Below, piece after piece: positions 58,770-64,000 of a stretch of DNA of 64,000 nt. Both the position numbers and the translations under genes were made by a program. The DNA is from Mytilus californianus. Taxonomy: Eukaryota; Mollusca; Bivalvia; Mytilida; Mytilidae. The notes beneath the pieces are model-generated. The model was not told the DNA's origin. It saw only the letters and a program-made list of their open reading frames with translations, and did not search any database. The stretch spans positions 11,586,321-11,650,320 of the forward strand of contig NW_026262659.1 of the NCBI RefSeq assembly GCF_021869535.1. Direction: 5' to 3'. Position 1 is the first letter of the stretch. Each line of letters begins with the position of its first letter.

Positions 58770-58945
58770 ATAAAAAAAGGAGATGTGGTATGATTGCCAA
58801 TGAGACAACTCTCCACAAGAGACCAAATGACAACTATAGGTCATCGTACGGCCTTCAACAATGAGCAAAGCCCATACCGCTCAGTCATGCAGCTATAAAA
58901 TTCAAACGAGAAAACTAACGGCCTAATTTATGTACAAAAAATGTT
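58770..58945 (+). repeat. Dispersed repeat T, copy inside the Harbinger element
   Basis: 'gatgtggtatgattgccaat', 'gagacaactctccacaagag', 'gtcatcgtacggccttcaac' and 'aaaactaacggcctaattta', the complement of 23425-23805. Its position in the intron shows it arrived after the transposon. Confidence 0.8.
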
Positions 58946-59170
58946 TATGTTTGGTTCTGTTGTAAACTATCTTTGTATTACTATCTTCATTTGTCCCTAA
59001 AAACAGAGATGGTAAGAACAATTTTATGGTTTTTCGTTGATTTGAAACATGCATTTTATTGCAGACGTTTTTGAATCACAAAGGTAAATCATAAGCACAA
59101 TAATTTATTATTTTATTGTTTTAACCTTTAATTGGAAAGAACATATTTTCATGTAACCTTCTATATACAG

Positions 59171-59415
59171 ATTGTGATGAAGAAGAAGCTATTAGACCAA
59201 AGAAATCAAAATCATCCAACAACATTCTTTCTTATCTGCAAGAAAAGAAGGAAGTAGAGATGGATATAAGAAAAGAGGAGATGGAAATGAAGAAACAACA
59301 ACTACAGTTTGAGAGGGAGAAATTTGAGTTGGAGAGGAGACAGAGAAAGGATATTGAAAGACAGGAAAAGATGATGATTTTTGAAATGTTTAGAAAGCTC
59401 CCGGACAAGAACTGA
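59171..59415 (+). pseudogene. Harbinger Myb-like gene, exon 3 (coiled coil)
   Basis: After a TATACAG acceptor it encodes CDEEEAIRPKKSKSSNN, then a charged helix EKKEVEMDIRKEEMEMKKQQ and LQFEREKFELERRQRK, ending FEMFRKLPDKN and TGA at 59413-59415. Such a C-terminal coiled coil is usual in Harbinger Myb-like proteins. The exon itself is open. A minus-strand open frame at 59232-59510 is its shadow. Confidence 0.75.
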
Positions 59416-59944
59416 ATTAGCTGATATTTTTGTGAATAGGAAAAATAAATTTTTCTGATATTATACAAAATATTGATTACACTAAATTTGCTGTAATTTT
59501 TCATCATCATTGTGTCATATTGTGCGATTCGAAAATGAGATAGTAAAATGCTTGGTTAAATTTTATTTTGGTGGGTTGTTGACTCATGGTCTCCTTGAAA
59601 TAAGATCCCACAATTTAGTTTTACCCCCACCACATTTGACGTTTACCTGTTCCAAGACAGGAATACCTTGGTCGATAGTTCGTGTGTGAATTAAATCGGA
59701 GATGAGAAGGCTGGTAAAAATTGATAACATATACGCCATCAAGGAATTTCTTGCAACATATCTATGAGAAATGTATAATGGAATAAAAAGTTACACCCTT
59801 TCAATTTTAATTAGACGTGCCATATGGTCTGGATCTTGAATTAGACATTTAAGATTAATATTTTCAACAATATTTATTTTATTTTCAAGACAAAGTTCAC
59901 ATCAATTGTACAACAAAAACGAATTACACGTAGTGTATATAGCT

Positions 59945-60975
59945 TCATCCAGACAAATAATTTTCCAAACTTGGTGGATCAATGACAAAATAATGTCCAG
60001 TCTCGCTACCGTATAGACAAGTATGACAATTTACAAGAATAGTGCCAACCAAGTAATATTTCCCTACAGGTTGCAAGTACAACTTCAAGTTTTTCTTATA
60101 GTCAAAAAATGCAAACAAAGTCAAAATTTTGCCAAAAGTCCATTCCACACATGTTCTCACGACAGACATCTTCTTGTTGAATCGTGCCTGTGTTGCTGAA
60201 ATGACTCCTCCTCGGAAGGTTTTATGATGTGTGTAGTCATGGGATAAGCCGGATCACCGTAAATAACATAAATGTCACCAGTTGGGGTTGTCATATGTGT
60301 CTGAAGTTCTCCACAAATACCACTCTCTCGTAGTAGACCGGCATCATGCCTTCGACCTTCAATCGGACCATACATGTTTGCTACAAGTCCATAAGGAGCA
60401 ACTATGCTTTGAAATTTTTTAGCGTGGACTCTTTTATGACCATTAAACAGAATGCGCTGATTTGTAGTTGGTCTACATAAGGGTCGAACGGTCCCATCAA
60501 TGAAACCCCAAAAATTAAGAAGAGGTGCATCTCTAGCTGCAACGGCGTCAGCGTATTCCTGTAAATGCCTGTACTGTTTAAATCATGTAAGAGATGGTTA
60601 TGAGCATCGTAGACAAAGTTCAATACTGTATTAATGATTATAGACATAGCAGTTTCAGAGCGTCCGAATACAGATTTAAGGTCTGAAAGGCGACTAGGAT
60701 AAGCTAATCTACGTAATAAAAGACATAAGGCTTCTAGACATGAACACACCGTTCGGTTGTCACATACAAAAGAATCTGGGATACCCAAGGCTGTTCCGTA
60801 AATTTGGAATGTCATCTATTTCAAAACGGAACAATTTCTTGCAAGCCTCTGCAGATAATTCATCAAAATTAAAAGCATCTCCTGAATTTGAATTGTCCTT
60901 ATAACATGAAAGAAGCAATAACTCGTCCTCTATTTCCTCATCCATTGCAGCTAGCAGACGAAAATTGGCCATCTT
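59945..60975 (-). pseudogene. Harbinger DDE transposase, frameshifted
   Basis: Minus-strand reading gives, in order: MANFRLLAAMDEEIEDELLL; CKKLFRFEIDDIPNLR; CDNRTVCSCLEALCLLLRRL; AYPSRLSDLKSVFGRSETAM; FWGFIDGTVRPLCRP; MYGPIEGRRHDAGLLRESG; IYVIYGDPAYP; VVRTCVEWTFGKIL. These are the blocks of the Harbinger (DDE_Tnp_4-type) transposase. The catalytic acids are D in FIDGT (codon 60496-60498), D in GDPAYP (60253-60255) and E in VEWTFG (60144-60146), all retained. Three frameshifts (near 60800, 60580 and 60190) break the frame, so no full protein is made. Confidence 0.9.
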
Positions 60976-61099
60976 GCCGATGAATGATATTCTCCGATTC
61001 GATAATCGTGCCCAATCGAAATCTCCATTAAATTGTATTTACATGTACCCGCACAAGTTGCGCCATCAATTAGACATGAACGTGTACGTGTAAGTGTAC

Positions 61100-61163
61100 T
61101 TGTACGTGTATTTCACCCGTACAAGTACACGTACACGTACACGTTCAACTGCTAAACTTCTCT
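61100..61163. repeat. Harbinger right inverted terminal repeat
   Basis: GTACAAGTACACGTACACGT then AACTGCTAAACTTCTCT, complementary to the left end; followed by ATT. Confidence 0.85.
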
Positions 61164-61166
61164 ATT

Positions 61167-61985
61167 GACTCCATACGGCTTCATTAATGAAATAAAAACA
61201 AGCATCAATATGATGATTTCAACGGTACTAGCTGTTTGAATGGGACACATCACATCATGTGATACGTAGTATATCAATCTGGAGAAAAGCATTAAAAATT
61301 AATTGATTTACGCAATAGATCTTCATCTGTGTATTGAACAATAACTTAATCCGGTGAAGAAACATTTACCCCTGTACAGTTCATAAAATATGCTTTGATT
61401 TTCTAAATGGTTTGTTACAAAATAAGAATTAAGACTTTATAAATTATGTGTGACTGCTAATGTCTGAAGCACTGTTTTGGAATATACCTAATCGGGGAAT
61501 TCTCAAACCTAAAGATTGGAAAGCCAAGGCCTAATCAAAAGTTTAGCGTTGTATACCGGCATTCATGAGTTTTGCTGTATGGTCCTGTTTTCTTCAAACA
61601 CATGTTTATGTTATGATGCCCTGACTTATAATGTCTACTTTAGTTTTGCCTCTATAAATATAGAATTATACAGATTCCTGTTAATTTTCCCTTTATGGAC
61701 GGTGATATTCCTTTTGCCTCTTCTCACCTTGTGTATATTTCACAGCTTGTTAGCTATGTCTGTAGTTGCGTTTAAGATTTCAATCAATGGAATTTATGTA
61801 TAACTGATAAATTATAAAGTCAGGGATTTCGTTTCCACAAATAAATTAAACCTTAACTAAAATCTTTCATAGATACAAAGATTTGTTTTGGAAGTTAGCT
61901 CTTATCAAAAATGGGATATCACGAGATGTTGTTTATAAAGCCCTTAAATTTAGATATGATTCATGTAAACTAATTGATCTGTTAC
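61167..61985. other. Intergenic, no gene supported
   Basis: A 95-codon open frame at 61516-61803 (+) is hydrophobic and AT-driven with no recognised family; not accepted as a gene. Confidence 0.4.
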
Positions 61986-62675
61986 ATGAAAAGGAGAGGC
62001 GAAAGATACCAAAGGGACATTCAAACTCATAATTCAAAAATAAAGTGACATCGACATGGCATAAAAAAAAGACCAAAACTCAAACAACAGTACACAAAAC
62101 ATAGAAAAATAAAGATTGAGAACACGAACCTCACTAAAAATCGGGGATGACCACAGGTGCTCCGGAAGGGTCAGCTGATCCTGCTCCACATGTGGTACCC
62201 GTCGTGTTGCTTATGTTAGTACAAACCCGGAAATAAGTCTAATTCGGTAGGTCACCTTCGGGGAAAAGGGACGGAACTGTAGTAACGACATTTGGAATAT
62301 ATCCGCTATCATCTGTGAAACGGATATTTCATATTGGTTAAGACTGAGAACACGAACCTCACTAAAAATCGGGGATGACCACAGATGCTCCGGAAGGGTC
62401 AACAGATCCTGCTCCACATGTGGCACCCGTCGTGTTGCTTATGTTAGTACAAACCCGGAAATAAGTCTAATTCGGTAGGTCACCTTCGGAGAAAAGGGGA
62501 CGGAACTGTAGTAACGACATTTGGAATATATCCGCTATCATCTGTGAAACGGATATTTCATAACGGTCAACCAACTCGTGATGGCGTCCGTAAAATTTAC
62601 GAAGGGATGATTTCAACTTCACCACTTGGAACTCTTGGTTTAATAGCTTCCTTGTGAGCAGCAACCTTCTTAATT
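61986..62675 (-). repeat. Dispersed mussel-type repeat with internal 226-bp duplication
   Basis: Begins GAAAAGGAGAGGCGAAAGAT and continues 'caaactcataattcaaaaat'. A block with 'acacgaacctcactaaaaat', 'gtgctccggaagggtca', 'cacatgtggtacccgtcgtg' and 'tccgctatcatctgtgaaac' occurs at about 62117-62342 and again at 62343-62567. It ends 'ttggtttaatagcttccttg'. I recognise it as an abundant mussel interspersed repeat. Two similar minus-strand open frames (62211-62426, 62467-62664) arise from the duplication. Confidence 0.8.
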
Positions 62676-63098
62676 TGATTTAAATTTTAATTTGATTTAT
62701 ACTCGTTATTTCTTCAAAAACATAAGAGTATTTTGTTAAATTTGTTTTAGTACATCAATGATGTAAATACTTAAAAGACAAACGTTAAATTAACAGTAAT
62801 ACAAAATAAAAAAACAATTGTATGCATGAAATTTTCATTTTTCATATAACTAATTCAAAACATGATATATTCAACCATATCATCAATTTTCATCGGTCAG
62901 CTACTCAACCCGAAGTTTAACTTCACTGGAACAATGCAAATCTCGTACTGCAAATAAATAACCCTTCGATTTTCATCCATTTAAAAACAAAACCTACTGA
63001 TTGATGTCGGTTCCGACTTTTAAAATAATAGTAAGAGGCAACAGTTGTATATTGAATCTCATGAATCTATTAAAAATATACAAATAAAATAGACTGAA
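62676..63098. other. Intergenic, no gene
   Basis: AT-rich; nothing recognised. Confidence 0.4.
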
Positions 63099-63690
63099 CA
63101 TGGACTCGAGAGGAGCGAGACCGGGTACGTTGATGGAGTAAAGCGTCTCCAGCTATGCATGCATACCCACCTTGCAAATACAACTCAGTCAAATGTTCAA
63201 AGTCGGGAATATGACATAACCCCTAAATTTATAATCAGACTACTATTCCAGTATCTTTATGTTTATATCCAAGACGACGACAACATGTTGTTAGTAACTG
63301 TGAGACTGGGACACATCGTATCGGTTACCCAATTCCTGATGGAAAGCATAAACCTTTAGTCTATGGTGTCGATTTCAGTCGATTTTGCTCATAATTCTCA
63401 TTAGTACATCGATTTTGCACTGATAGGATGATTTTGATGTGCACGGTCTTACAAAACTGAACAATGAATTAACCAGTCCAGTCTTTTAGTTAATTTTCAG
63501 ATTATCCACTGCGGTAAATTCGGCAAAGCACAGACACATAGCTATTAAGATTTGTTCAGTTTATTTTCAACGTTTTTGTGTTAAACTTTTCAGATGATGC
63601 TAAGATCAAAATGACTGTTTAAGACTAAAACTCATTTTCTAGTGGCTGTTAGAGCATATTTGTGTCACAGCCTTGTTTATAAAGGTGAAT
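63099..63690 (+). repeat. Dispersed repeat R, copy 2
   Basis: CATGGACTCGAGAGGAGCGA, 'cagtcaaatgttca', 'atatgacataacccctaaat' and 'acaatgaattaaccagtcc' match 18416-19120 in order with indels. An open frame at 63159-63359 lies within it and is not conserved in copy 1. Confidence 0.75.
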
Positions 63691-64000
63691 ATGCACGATC
63701 AAAGCGTATTTTTTGAGATATATAAACCGTATCGGATGGAGCAGATAGTTGTTGCTGCTTAGAAATGCGAAGTTGCCAATTTGAAAGTTGAAATCATAAT
63801 GTCAATATCGATTAAAAAGATACAAGGAAAATAAAAAAGGCACACCAAATAGCAACAGCAACACAGTACAGGCAAACAAAAAAGACATTAAGATTAGTGG
63901 CAACCTTCGTTACTATATGTAAATCCTTAAGTCCCCCAGGCTAATGTGAAGTATATTTATATAGCGTTATGTATTCCTTTTTTGTAGAGAGCACTAAAGA
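63691..64000. other. Window end, no gene
   Basis: AT-rich sequence with no recognised feature. Confidence 0.4.

Larger units (their letters stand above)
57339..61163. mobile_element. Harbinger DNA transposon, inactive
   Basis: The left end AGAGAGGTTTAGCAAAGCAG and right end complement AGAGAAGTTTAGCAGTTGAA are inverted repeats, each followed inward by stacked ACGTGTACGTGTAC and a GTACGGGT motif. ATT flanks both sides (57336-57338, 61164-61166), a 3-bp target duplication as expected for PIF/Harbinger. It carries a Myb/SANT-like gene on + and a DDE transposase on -, converging. Both are frameshifted, so it cannot move by itself. A dispersed repeat (58770-58945) has inserted in an intron of the Myb-like gene. 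Confidence 0.88.

Noticed and set aside
59232-59510. 92-codon minus-strand ORF rich in Ser/Phe/Ile
   Set aside because: Antisense of the coiled-coil exon of the Harbinger Myb-like gene.
1-64000. tRNA, rRNA or snRNA genes
   Set aside because: No cloverleaf with consensus internal promoter boxes or conserved rRNA/snRNA blocks was recognised by eye on either strand; a tRNAscan run would settle it.

Overview
This is a eukaryotic, AT-rich, intron-rich and repeat-dense window. It most likely comes from a bivalve mollusc, probably a mussel of the Mytilus type. That assignment rests on recognising several dispersed repeat families and a HEPN/beta-propeller gene type typical of bivalves; it is an inference, not a database result.

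The conserved protein-coding backbone is the purine-biosynthesis gene for phosphoribosylformylglycinamidine synthase (PFAS, FGAM synthase), present only in pieces. Copy A (6298-15322, + strand) holds the last four exons, encoding the whole C-terminal glutamine-amidotransferase domain, open and with matching splice phases. A second copy of the same segment (copy B, 43960-52093) lies about 37 kb downstream within a long duplicated block (about 4718-17240 versus 42293-55800). Copy B has a Trp-to-stop change in its third exon and a duplicated decoy 3' splice site, so it looks like a pseudogene or a diverged haplotype. Between the two lie orphan exons of the upstream synthetase (AIRS-like) part of PFAS (25181-25285 and 26909-27033), plus two decayed extra copies of the second of these (20285 and 26766). 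The exons that should join them to the amidotransferase domain were not found.

In the gap between the PFAS pieces, on the minus strand, is a four-exon gene (38414 down to 28112) whose exon phases join to give 532 residues: DZIP3-like HEPN domain, short linker exons and an NHL/TRIM-type beta-propeller. From 57339 to 61163 is a nearly complete but inactivated Harbinger DNA transposon with inverted terminal repeats, a 3-bp target duplication, a Myb/SANT-like companion gene (+) and a DDE transposase (-).

Most of the rest is repeats: Helitron-like elements sharing a terminal hairpin, nucleosome-length tandem arrays beside CCGT-type microsatellites, a 90-bp satellite, a 52-bp minisatellite, foldback and MITE-like insertions, and long poly-G runs. 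The most unusual structure is in the intron after PFAS exon 2 of both copies: about nine degenerate tandem copies of the 3' end of that exon, which encodes the catalytic-cysteine loop, each with its 5' splice site.
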